Below, in pieces: positions 1 through 5,658 of a DNA stretch of 5,884 bases; position 1 is the first letter of the stretch, and each line of letters opens with the position of its first letter. Source of the stretch: Burkholderia sp. (lineage in GTDB: Bacteria > Pseudomonadota > Gammaproteobacteria > Burkholderiales > Burkholderiaceae); the NCBI GenBank assembly GCA_030151225.1, contig JASLEG010000389.1, positions 1 through 5,884 on the forward strand. The letters are read 5' to 3'. The notes under the pieces were generated by a model, which did no database searches, had not been told where the DNA came from, and saw nothing but the letters and a program-made list of their open reading frames with translations. The position numbers and the translations under genes were made by a program.

Positions 1-111
1 GTGACGGCGGTGCGTGCTGGTCGCTCGGTTGCCGAGGTCATGCACGACAAGGAATTCGAAGTCATCGCAGTGCGCGGATTCGACATCATTTCTGTGGAGT
101 GTCTCAAATGA
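1..111 (+). CDS. 3' end of an unidentified gene (36 C-terminal residues)
   Basis: An open frame enters from the left edge and stops at TGA 109-111, giving 36 C-terminal residues ending in FDIISVECLK. The alternation of short hydrophobic stretches (FEVIAVRGF, DIISVE) suggests a beta strand-rich end of a cytosolic enzyme, but I do not recognise the family and assign no function. Support for it being coding is indirect: its stop codon overlaps the start of the next gene in an ATGA arrangement (108-111), and a good ribosome binding site for that gene lies inside its last codons, both typical of operon junctions. The start lies outside the window. It is presumably the preceding enzyme, transporter or regulator gene of the same catabolic operon. 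Confidence 0.6.
   Translation: MTAVRAGRSVAEVMHDKEFEVIAVRGFDIISVECLK
96..107 (+). promoter_or_regulatory. Ribosome binding site that decides the first RraA start
   Basis: GGAG at 96-99 lies 8 nt before ATG 108, ideal Shine-Dalgarno spacing. A longer in-frame alternative beginning at GTG 99 would overlap this motif and leave it unused, so ATG 108 is preferred. The site lies inside the last codons of the upstream gene, consistent with translational coupling. Confidence 0.7.
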
Positions 112-788
112 CGAAGCCGAAGAAGGCGGCTGCCGAAGATCAGGAACTGGTCGCGCTTTTCGCTGGACTGGATACCCCTGGCGTTTCCGATGCGATGGAC
201 AAACTCGGTCTGCATGGTCAGGCACTCGGCATCATGCCGCTGGCGAACTATGCGAAGGTCGTGGTGGGGCCCGCGTTCACTGTCAAATACGTACCCGCGA
301 GCCATCCTCCCGGCACGGTCGGCGACTTCATCGACGACGTCGCGCAAGGCGATGTCATCGTGCTCGACAACGACGGCCGTACCGACTGCACCGTCTGGGG
401 AGACATCATGACCCAGTACGCGGGGTTGCGTGGCATCGCCGGCACGGTCATCGACGGTGTCTGTCGCGATGTCAACAGGGCGCTCGGTGACAACTATCCG
501 CTGTTCACGGCGGGCCGCTTCATGCGTACCGGCAAGGACCGCGTGCAGGTCGAATCGGTGAACGCGACGGTCGGAATCGGCACCGCGCGCGTCGCGTCGC
601 GCGACATCGTGGTGGCTGATGCGAATGGCGTTGTCTTCGTGCCGCGTGGCCGCGCACGCGAAGTCGCGCAGATCGCTCGCCAGATCGAGGAAGTCGAGTC
701 GCGGATCCGCGAACAGATCGCCCAGGGCAAGTCGCTGGGTGATGCGCGTGCCGCACTCGGCTATCACACGCTGCAAACCAAAGGCTGA
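108..788 (+). CDS. RraA-like / 4-hydroxy-4-methyl-2-oxoglutarate aldolase family protein, paralogue 1
   Basis: This 226-residue protein belongs to the RraA / HMG-CHA aldolase (class II, divalent metal-dependent) family. Visible family features are the N-terminal segment TPGVSDAMDKLG (23-34), the strand-turn GDVIVLDNDG (81-90), and the core where D99, then exactly 20 residues, then R120-D121 form the D-X20-R-D signature. In characterised aldolases of the family Arg contacts substrate and the Asp residues organise the metal. The C-terminal part (about 181-218) is a charged helix. Characterised members cleave 4-hydroxy-4-methyl-2-oxoglutarate or 4-carboxy-4-hydroxy-2-oxoadipate to pyruvate plus pyruvate or oxaloacetate, and also decarboxylate oxaloacetate. 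With the motif intact, this copy is a plausible active lyase rather than an RNase E inhibitor like E. coli RraA. The ATG start overlaps the upstream stop by 4 nt; the next gene follows after 3 nt. The actual substrate is unknown. Confidence 0.85.
   Translation: MTKPKKAAAEDQELVALFAGLDTPGVSDAMDKLGLHGQALGIMPLANYAKVVVGPAFTVKYVPASHPPGTVGDFIDDVAQGDVIVLDNDGRTDCTVWGDIMTQYAGLRGIAGTVIDGVCRDVNRALGDNYPLFTAGRFMRTGKDRVQVESVNATVGIGTARVASRDIVVADANGVVFVPRGRAREVAQIARQIEEVESRIREQIAQGKSLGDARAALGYHTLQTKG
780..784 (+). promoter_or_regulatory. Ribosome binding site of the second RraA gene
   Basis: AAAGG lies 7 nt before ATG 792, inside the last codons of the first RraA gene. It supports ATG 792 as the start and tight coupling of the two paralogues. 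Confidence 0.55.
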
Positions 789-791
789 ACC

Positions 792-1436
792 ATGACCATC
801 GCTCAATCCTATGATCAGCCTCTGCTGGAACAGGCCCGTAGACCAGGGACGTCCACGCTGTTCGAAGCATTGGGTGTTGCCACCAGCGCCGTCGATCCCG
901 CCATCCACACGGTATGGCCGGGCGCGTCGGTCGCAGGTGCGGCGTATCCGCTCGAATGCTCTCCCGGCGACAACCTCTCGATCCATATCGCGATGGAGAG
1001 AGTACCGCGCGGCAGCGTGCTTGTCATATCGAGCGGCGGATTCGTCGCGGGCTACTGGGGCGAGTTGCTGACGGTCGCTGCGGAAGCAGCCGGCGTCGTT
1101 GGTCTGGTCATTGATGGCGGCGTGCGTGACATCGCGGCACTGACCGCGCGACGCTTCCCAGCGTTCACTCGCGGCATTTGCATGCGCGGCACGATCAAGG
1201 CGAGTTCGCCGTCGGTCGGACAGCCGATCAGCTTCGCGGGAACGCCTGTGGCGGCTGGCGATCTGGTTGTTGCGGACGATGACGGCGTGCTCGTGATCCC
1301 CGCTGCACATGTTGGAGGGACACCGTCGCGAGGGCAGGCACGTGCCGACAAGGAAGCGAAGATGATGGACGCGCTACGTGAAGGCCACAGCACGCTGGAG
1401 CTGATGGGACTCACGAGCTGGAGGGCGGGGCAATGA
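792..1436 (+). CDS. RraA-like / HMG-CHA aldolase family protein, paralogue 2
   Basis: This 214-residue protein is a second, clearly divergent RraA-family member. Its core reads YWGELL (88-93), then GLVIDGGVRD (104-113), so E91, 20 intervening residues and R112-D113 align with the D-X20-R-D signature of the preceding gene, with Glu replacing the first Asp. The late strand GDLVVADDDGVLVIP (156-170) and the C-terminal EGHSTLELMGL (197-207) are typical of HMG/CHA-aldolase-like members. Glu can still coordinate a metal or its water, so activity is possible but may be altered in specificity. Family members form trimers or hexamers, so a mixed complex with the neighbouring paralogue is conceivable. 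ATG 792 begins 3 nt after the upstream stop; the gene's own stop overlaps the aminotransferase start by 4 nt. The two copies differ too much along their length to be a recent duplication. Confidence 0.82.
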   Translation: MTIAQSYDQPLLEQARRPGTSTLFEALGVATSAVDPAIHTVWPGASVAGAAYPLECSPGDNLSIHIAMERVPRGSVLVISSGGFVAGYWGELLTVAAEAAGVVGLVIDGGVRDIAALTARRFPAFTRGICMRGTIKASSPSVGQPISFAGTPVAAGDLVVADDDGVLVIPAAHVGGTPSRGQARADKEAKMMDALREGHSTLELMGLTSWRAGQ

Positions 1437-2650
1437 CCGCGCGAGCTGATGGTCTGAACCGTTTCCTTGCCGTCGCGCGCCCGTCGGCGACCTACAAGGT
1501 CATGGATCGCGTCGCAGCGCGGCGCGCGAGCGGCGCTGCCGTGATCTCGTTGAGCGCCGGCGAGCCGGACTTCAACACGCCCGAGCATGTTTGCGACGCG
1601 GGCGTTGCGGCGATCCGCGCGGGCCATACGCGTTACACGCAGGTGGCGGGGCTGCGCGCGCTGCGCGAAGCGATTGCCGCGAAGTTCCAGCGCGAAAACG
1701 GTCTCGACGTCGACTGGCGCGACACGCTCGTCTGCAGCGGCGGCAAGCAGGTGGTCTTCAACGCGCTGGCCGCGACGCTCAACGAAGACGACGAAGTCAT
1801 CGTACCGGCACCGTACTGGGTGAGCTACCCGGAAATCGTGCAATTGTGCGGCGCGCAGTCCGTGATCGTTTCGTGCGACGCTGGCAGCGGCTTCAAGCTG
1901 ACTGCCGATGCATTGCAGGCCGCGATCACGCCACGTACGCGCTGGCTGATCCTGAACTCGCCATCGAACCCGACCGGCGCGGTTTATAGCCGCGCGGAAC
2001 TGCAGGCGCTGGCCGAAGTGCTGCTCGCGCATCCGCAGGTACTGGTACTGTCCGACGATATCTACGAGCACCTGATTTTCGACAACCTTGAATTCTTCAC
2101 GATCGCCCAGGTAGAGCCCCGGCTGCGCGAGCGTGTACTGACGATGAACGGTGTGTCGAAGGCGTACGCGATGACGGGCTGGCGCATCGGCTTTGGCACC
2201 GGTCCTGGTTGGCTGATCGAAGCGATGGAGAAGCTTCAGGGACAGCAGACGTCCGGAGCGTCGACGATTTCGCAACACGCGGCGTTGGCTGCCCTGACCG
2301 GCCCGCAGAACTTCATCGAGCATTCGCGCGAGGCATTTCAGCGTCGGCGCGACCTGGTTGTCGAGCAGATCAACCAGGCTCCGGGCCTGCACTGTGCAGT
2401 TCCGCAAGGCGCGTTCTACGTGTTCGCATCGTGCGAAGACCTGATTGGCAAAACCACGCCGTCGGGCGTGCGTCTGGATAGCGATGAATCCGTGGTCAAC
2501 GCGCTGCTCGACGAAAAGGGCGTCGCGACCGTGCACGGGAGTGCATTCGGTCTCGGACCGTATATCCGCATTGCGTATGCGCTCGATGACGAGTCGCTGT
2601 TGCACGCATGTACGGCGATCCGGGACTTCTGCCAGACGCTGACAAACTAA
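1433..2650 (+). CDS. PLP-dependent aminotransferase, class I/II (aspartate aminotransferase group)
   Basis: This 405-residue protein is a full-length fold-type I aminotransferase. Visible landmarks in order are: RPSATYKVMDR (16-26); SAGEPDFNTP (41-50), the N-terminal substrate loop; TRYTQVAGLRALREA (66-80); SGGKQ (102-106) for PLP phosphate; APYWVSYPE (126-134), with W129 stacking on the cofactor ring; NSPSNPTG (175-182); SDDIYEHL (207-214), with D208 and Y211 as ring ligands; VSKAYAMTGWRIGFG (241-255), with K243 the PLP lysine and R251 a phosphate ligand; and YIRIAYA (377-383), with R379 the expected substrate carboxylate arginine. No key residue is missing. It exchanges an amino group between an amino acid and a 2-oxo acid in the cytosol; family members act on aspartate, glutamate, aromatic or unusual amino acids, and the donor here cannot be set from sequence. 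ATG 1433 overlaps the upstream stop as ATGA. Next to two aldolase-like genes, it may feed them a 2-oxo acid. Confidence 0.93.
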   Translation: MTARADGLNRFLAVARPSATYKVMDRVAARRASGAAVISLSAGEPDFNTPEHVCDAGVAAIRAGHTRYTQVAGLRALREAIAAKFQRENGLDVDWRDTLVCSGGKQVVFNALAATLNEDDEVIVPAPYWVSYPEIVQLCGAQSVIVSCDAGSGFKLTADALQAAITPRTRWLILNSPSNPTGAVYSRAELQALAEVLLAHPQVLVLSDDIYEHLIFDNLEFFTIAQVEPRLRERVLTMNGVSKAYAMTGWRIGFGTGPGWLIEAMEKLQGQQTSGASTISQHAALAALTGPQNFIEHSREAFQRRRDLVVEQINQAPGLHCAVPQGAFYVFASCEDLIGKTTPSGVRLDSDESVVNALLDEKGVATVHGSAFGLGPYIRIAYALDDESLLHACTAIRDFCQTLTN

Positions 2651-2664
2651 CGTATCGCGGCAAC

Positions 2665-2685
2665 GGCCGGCCTCCGGGGCCGGTT
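2665..2685 (+). other. GC-rich intercistronic hairpin
   Basis: CCGGCC (2667-2672) and GGCCGG (2678-2683) form a perfect 6-bp stem around a 5-nt loop, extendable by two G-U pairs to 8 bp in RNA. It starts 15 nt after the aminotransferase stop. The following bases TTCGATTCG are not a clear U tract, so I read it as a stabilising or attenuating intercistronic structure or a weak terminator. It could reduce expression of the downstream hydrolase relative to the operon. Confidence 0.45.
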
Positions 2686-2716
2686 CGATTCGACCACTAT
2701 CCAGCGAGTAAAGAAA

Positions 2717-3538
2717 ATGACCGCAGAATTTAGCCGCGCGCATTTCGTGTTTTCCGTTGATGGAACGGCGCTGGATGTTTCAGCCATCCGTCGCGACGGC
2801 GACAAGGCGCCGATCCTGTTCCTGCATGGATTCGGCTCGACCAAGGAGGACTATGCCGACATCGTCCGCCATGCGGAATTCGCCGGTCATCCGTTCGTCG
2901 CGTACGACGCGCCGGGATGCGGCGAGACGCATTGCGCCGATCTCTCGAAGATCAGCATCCCGTTCCTGGTGGAGACGGCGCTCGCCGTGATCGAGCGCGC
3001 CGGATACGACCGTTTCCATCTGGTCGGCCACTCGATGGGCGGCCTCACCGCCCTGATGCTTGCGCATCGGCTCCCGGAGCGTGTGATTAGTTTTGTCGAT
3101 ATTGAAGGCAATATCGCACCGGAGGACTGCTTTCTCAGCCGGCAGATCATCGAGCACCCGCGCGACGGTGCGCAGAAGTTCTTTGATGACTTCATTGAAC
3201 GCACGTTGCACGCTCCGGCGTACGCGAGCGCGCTCTTTTCGGCGAGCCTGCGGCACAAGGTTCGCGCCGAAGCCATTGGTGGCATCTTCCGGTCAATGGT
3301 CGACCTGTCGGACAACGGCGACCTGATGACGAAGTTCCTCGGTCTGCCGTTTCCGCGGATGTTCATGTACGGTGAGCAGAACGCTTCGCTTTCCTATCTT
3401 GACTCCATCCGCGAGCAGGGCGTCGAGTTGGCCGAAATTCCGGAATGTGGGCATTTCCCGATGTATTCGAATCCCGTGCTGATGTGGAATGCCATTGCCT
3501 CGTTTCAGGCGCGTGCGGGTAACGGTGCGGATCATTAG
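2717..3538 (+). CDS. Alpha/beta-fold hydrolase
   Basis: This 273-residue soluble protein has the alpha/beta-hydrolase layout. It shows LFLHGFGST (34-42), with HGFG supplying the oxyanion hole; VAYDAPGCGET (61-71), the DxPGxG turn; the nucleophile elbow GHSMGG (104-109), with S106; and CGHFPMYSNP (244-253), with H246 as catalytic histidine. The catalytic acid is less obvious: the usual strand-7 position reads MYGEQN (217-222), offering E220, while D196 or D199 in the preceding cap/strand region are alternatives. No signal peptide is seen, so it acts in the cytosol on an ester, lactone, amide or C-C bond; the family does not fix the substrate. ATG 2717 follows the aminotransferase by 66 nt with only a weak AAAGA-type ribosome binding site. 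It probably belongs to the same catabolic transcription unit, less tightly coupled than the first genes. Confidence 0.88.
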   Translation: MTAEFSRAHFVFSVDGTALDVSAIRRDGDKAPILFLHGFGSTKEDYADIVRHAEFAGHPFVAYDAPGCGETHCADLSKISIPFLVETALAVIERAGYDRFHLVGHSMGGLTALMLAHRLPERVISFVDIEGNIAPEDCFLSRQIIEHPRDGAQKFFDDFIERTLHAPAYASALFSASLRHKVRAEAIGGIFRSMVDLSDNGDLMTKFLGLPFPRMFMYGEQNASLSYLDSIREQGVELAEIPECGHFPMYSNPVLMWNAIASFQARAGNGADH

Positions 3539-3721
3539 TTTATTAAGCGGCTATGTGTCAACGCGACTGCAATTGATGCCTTGGGTTGTTTCGATTAATT
3601 CATCACGCGTATGTTCTGTTTCGAAGCGACAAGGAAAGGTTCTCCAAAAGCGCCATCAGTTGGTGAACCCCACATGCTGCTTGATTCAATTTAATGTCTT
3701 TACCTGGGCACCTCACCCAAT

Positions 3722-3737
3722 CTGCGCAACCGCGCAG
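3722..3737. repeat. Short inverted repeat (6-bp arms, AACC loop)
   Basis: CTGCGC (3722-3727) and GCGCAG (3732-3737) are perfect complements around AACC. No T tract follows on either strand, so it is not a classical terminator. It could be an RNA hairpin or a protein site, or chance in GC-rich DNA. Confidence 0.35.
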
Positions 3738-3912
3738 CGACAAACCTGCCGCAATATCAATCAGACTTCGGTTTCCGCGACGCCCGCATGGCGATGCGAC
3801 TACTCTCCTTCGACGTTCAATTCGCCTTGCGGCAATACGCCGCGCTCGCGCGCTGTAACTCCTTATGCGATTGCGCTCCCGCTCGCCGCGATATGTACCG
3901 GAGCGAAGCGTA

Positions 3913-3938
3913 TAGGGACAAACCCTAAAGATTTTTTT
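3913..3938 (+). terminator. Weak terminator-like inverted repeat with T7 tract
   Basis: TAGGG (3913-3917) and CCCTA (3923-3927) form a 5-bp stem with loop ACAAA, followed after four bases by seven T residues (3932-3938). The stem is short and the gap to the T tract is long, so termination would be weak. The same bases overlap the candidate sigma-28 -35 element, which may be their true role. Confidence 0.25.
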
Positions 3939-3953
3939 AACTTCTGTCGTAAG
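3926..3953 (+). promoter_or_regulatory. Candidate flagellar sigma-28 (FliA)-type promoter of the chemoreceptor gene
   Basis: TAAAG (3926-3930) matches the sigma-28 -35 core. Fifteen bases later lies GTCGTAAG (3946-3953), which resembles the -10 core GCCGATAA if one base is dropped, leaving TAA at the normal offset from TAAAG. It lies 60 nt before the chemoreceptor ATG, and chemoreceptor genes are commonly in the sigma-28 regulon. The -10 match is imperfect, so this is a candidate only. Confidence 0.4.
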
Positions 3954-4000
3954 TCCCCGTAGATGAAGTTCTCCTTTCCACGGTAGCAAGACTTTCCAGC

Positions 4001-4008
4001 AGGTAAGA
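4001..4008 (+). promoter_or_regulatory. Ribosome binding site of the chemoreceptor gene
   Basis: AGGTAAGA lies a few bases before ATG 4014, with AGG 10 nt upstream of the start. It supports ATG 4014, whose product begins directly with a short cytoplasmic segment before the first membrane helix. Confidence 0.5.
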
Positions 4009-4013
4009 AAATC

Positions 4014-5552
4014 ATGTTGAACGGCTTCACAATCAAGGCGAAAGTGGGCGTATCAATGCTCGCGCTCGGGGCGTTGATGGTCATGATCGGCGCTTTTGGT
4101 CTTTACGGCATGGCGTCGAGCAATAGCGATTTCGGCGATACGCACAACAACAAAATGCCCGGCATGCTGGCCGCGGCCATGGCCAATCTGAACGTCGCGC
4201 GCGAAAGACTGAATTACGACCGCGCCGTGATTCAGATCGGTACGCCGTCCGTCGACGTGGCCATCGATAAAGCCCACGCGTTTCGCCAGGCTGCCGCGAA
4301 GCAATTGAAGATCTACGAAGACCTGCCGGATGCACCGGGCGAAGCGGAGTTTCACGACGCCGTCCGCAAGACCTACGAAGCCCATCAGCAACTCCTCGAT
4401 CAAGGTTGGGCGGCCGTGAAGGCGGGCGATGCGCCGACGGCCCAACGCATCGCAGGCGAACTCGCCGGTCAATTCAATGCGTATGCGAAGGCCAACGAAG
4501 CGCTCTTTGCCTTTCAGCAAAACAGCACGGATAGTGCCTTTCGCGATGCAACTGCCCGTTATGAGCGCATTCGCGCGATCAGCGTGATTGCGATTCTCGT
4601 CGGGCTCGCGCTTGCGGTTTACGCGTGGTTTATGTTGCGTCGCGCGATCGGCGTGCCGTTGTCGATTGCACTCGAACATTTTCAGGCTATTTCCAAAGGC
4701 GATTTGACGCGTCCGGTGCACATTCATTCACGCGACGAAATGGGCCAATTGCTCGACGGCTTTTCGGCGATGAAAACCGCGCTGACCGAAACCGTCAGTT
4801 CCGTGCGGAGCGGAAGCGCGGCCATCGTGCAGGCGACCAGCGAAATTGCGGCGGGTAATCTCGATCTGTCTTCGCGTACGGAAGAGCAGGCTTCCGCGTT
4901 GCAGGAAACGGCGGCAAGCATGGAGCAATTGACCGGCACCGTTAAACAGAACGCGGAGAACGCGAAGCACGCGAATGCGATGGCCGAGAACGCATCGGAA
5001 ACGGCATTGCGCGGCGCCGATGTCGTCGAACAGGTGGTATCGACGATGAGTGAAATTAACGAGAGCTCGACGAAAATCGCGGACATCATTGCGATCATCG
5101 AAGGTATTGCATTTCAGACCAATATTCTCGCGTTGAATGCGGCTGTTGAAGCCGCTCGAGCTGGCGAACAAGGCCGTGGTTTCGCCGTGGTGGCCGGCGA
5201 AGTGCGCACGCTCGCGCAACGTTCGTCCAGTGCGGCCCGGGAAATCAAGGATTTGATCAATACCTCGGTGTCGCGCGTGCGTTCGGGCACGACGCTCGTC
5301 GACGACGCAGGCAAGGCGATGCGCGAGATCATTTCGGCGATCAAGCGCGTGACGGACATCATGGGTGAAATCACCGCCGCTTCGCAGGAACAGAGCAACG
5401 GGATTGGCCAGGTGGCGCTTGCCGTCGGGCAAATGGATGAAGCAACGCAACGCAACGCGGCGCTCGTCGAACAGTCGGCCGCAGCGGCGCAGTCGCTTGA
5501 AGATCAGGCCGGGAAACTGCGCGAAACCGTGGCGGTTTTCCAGCTCGCCTGA
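4014..5552 (+). CDS. Methyl-accepting chemotaxis protein (transmembrane chemoreceptor)
   Basis: This complete 512-residue inner-membrane chemoreceptor senses a periplasmic signal and controls CheA/CheW kinase activity to bias flagellar rotation. Domain order: short cytoplasmic start with IKAK (7-10); TM1 about 11-32; a helical periplasmic domain about 33-187, of Tar/four-helix-bundle size; TM2 about 188-208; RR at 209-210; HAMP about 209-262, including PL at 215-216 and DEMGQL at 241-246; then the long cytoplasmic coiled coil. The hairpin tip EGIAFQTNILALNAAVEAAR (363-382), followed by AGEQGRGFAVVAGEVRTLAQ (383-402), is the conserved CheA/CheW-binding region. Glu/Gln pairs such as EEQASALQET (290-299) and the late ASQEQSNGI region (456-464) are probable methylation sites. 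The protein ends VAVFQLA with no NWETF-type CheR/CheB tether, so it probably relies on neighbours in mixed arrays or on tether-independent adaptation. The ligand cannot be predicted. It appears monocistronic. Confidence 0.95.
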   Translation: MLNGFTIKAKVGVSMLALGALMVMIGAFGLYGMASSNSDFGDTHNNKMPGMLAAAMANLNVARERLNYDRAVIQIGTPSVDVAIDKAHAFRQAAAKQLKIYEDLPDAPGEAEFHDAVRKTYEAHQQLLDQGWAAVKAGDAPTAQRIAGELAGQFNAYAKANEALFAFQQNSTDSAFRDATARYERIRAISVIAILVGLALAVYAWFMLRRAIGVPLSIALEHFQAISKGDLTRPVHIHSRDEMGQLLDGFSAMKTALTETVSSVRSGSAAIVQATSEIAAGNLDLSSRTEEQASALQETAASMEQLTGTVKQNAENAKHANAMAENASETALRGADVVEQVVSTMSEINESSTKIADIIAIIEGIAFQTNILALNAAVEAARAGEQGRGFAVVAGEVRTLAQRSSSAAREIKDLINTSVSRVRSGTTLVDDAGKAMREIISAIKRVTDIMGEITAASQEQSNGIGQVALAVGQMDEATQRNAALVEQSAAAAQSLEDQAGKLRETVAVFQLA

Positions 5553-5563
5553 CGCTTGATTGA

Positions 5564-5615
5564 ACGATCGGCTTGTCTGCTTCTCGCGCGACGAGAGGGC
5601 AGATAGTCCGATCGT
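5564..5615 (+). terminator. Long 52-nt hairpin after the chemoreceptor, probable terminator or 3' RNA structure
   Basis: Starting 12 nt after the chemoreceptor stop, ACGATCGG (5564-5571) pairs perfectly with CCGATCGT (5608-5615). Inside it, 5573-5575 pair with 5604-5606 using wobbles, TCTGC (5576-5580) pairs with GCAGA (5599-5603), and TCTCG (5582-5586) pairs with CGAGA (5592-5596), closing on a CGCGA loop. Only one mismatch (5572/5607) and one bulge (5597) interrupt about 22 pairs. No T tract follows, so it is not a textbook intrinsic terminator. A small second repeat, ATCAG (5617-5621) / CTGAT (5627-5631), followed by TT, comes directly after. Likely role: transcription end or mRNA 3' protection. 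Confidence 0.6.
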
Positions 5616-5631
5616 CATCAGGCGTACTGAT

Positions 5632-5658
5632 TTGCGAAACTCGACATGGCTTTAAAAT
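5632..5658 (+). promoter_or_regulatory. Candidate sigma-70 promoter of the exported-protein gene
   Basis: TTGCGA (5632-5637) matches four of six -35 bases and TAAAAT (5653-5658) five of six -10 bases, but the 15-nt spacing is short. An alternative -10-like TATAAG lies at 5699-5704 without a good -35 partner. The region is an isolated AT-rich island upstream of the next gene. Confidence 0.35.

Larger units (their letters stand above)
3539..4013. other. 475-nt intergenic region without a credible gene
   Basis: This stretch separates the metabolic operon from the chemoreceptor gene. It is visibly more AT-rich than both flanks, especially 3539-3710. Open frames crossing it on either strand have Arg/Cys/Ser-rich, low-quality products, and the + strand one overlaps the hydrolase end, so I call none. 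No obvious intrinsic terminator follows the hydrolase stop at 3538. It holds a small palindrome TTGATTCAA (3681-3689), a 6-bp hairpin (3722-3737), a TAGGG/CCCTA repeat (3913-3927) running into a T7 tract (3932-3938), and a candidate promoter just upstream of the chemoreceptor. Confidence 0.6.

Noticed and set aside
99..107. GTG 99 as an earlier start of the first RraA gene
   Set aside because: It overlaps the good GGAG site that is ideally spaced for ATG 108, and ATG 108 gives the usual ATGA operon overlap.
108..788. Annotation as the RNase E inhibitor RraA
   Set aside because: The intact D-X20-R-D aldolase signature and placement with an aminotransferase fit a metabolic lyase better than an RNase E regulator.
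108..1436. The two RraA genes as a recent tandem duplication
   Set aside because: Outside the shared core motif their sequences differ throughout, so they are old paralogues or were assembled separately.
1052..2743. A 563-codon open frame on the - strand, opposite the second RraA gene and the aminotransferase
   Set aside because: It lies antisense to two genes with unmistakable family motifs, its product is Arg-rich and without recognisable motifs, and long antisense frames are expected in GC-rich genes with biased third positions.
3722..3737. The CTGCGC/GCGCAG hairpin as a terminator of the hydrolase operon
   Set aside because: It lies nearly 190 nt past the stop, has a short stem and is not followed by a T tract.
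3489..3962. A 157-codon + strand frame running from the hydrolase end into the intergenic gap
   Set aside because: It starts inside the hydrolase gene, lacks a ribosome binding site, and has a composition (Cys, Arg, Ser, Pro rich) typical of non-coding read-through.
3603..3989. A 128-codon - strand frame in the intergenic gap
   Set aside because: Its product is dominated by arginine runs with no motif, and it would cover the chemoreceptor promoter region; no ribosome binding site was seen.
4728..5618. A 296-codon open frame on the - strand opposite the chemoreceptor signalling domain
   Set aside because: It is antisense to highly conserved signalling sequence, and its Arg/His-rich product has no plausible domain.
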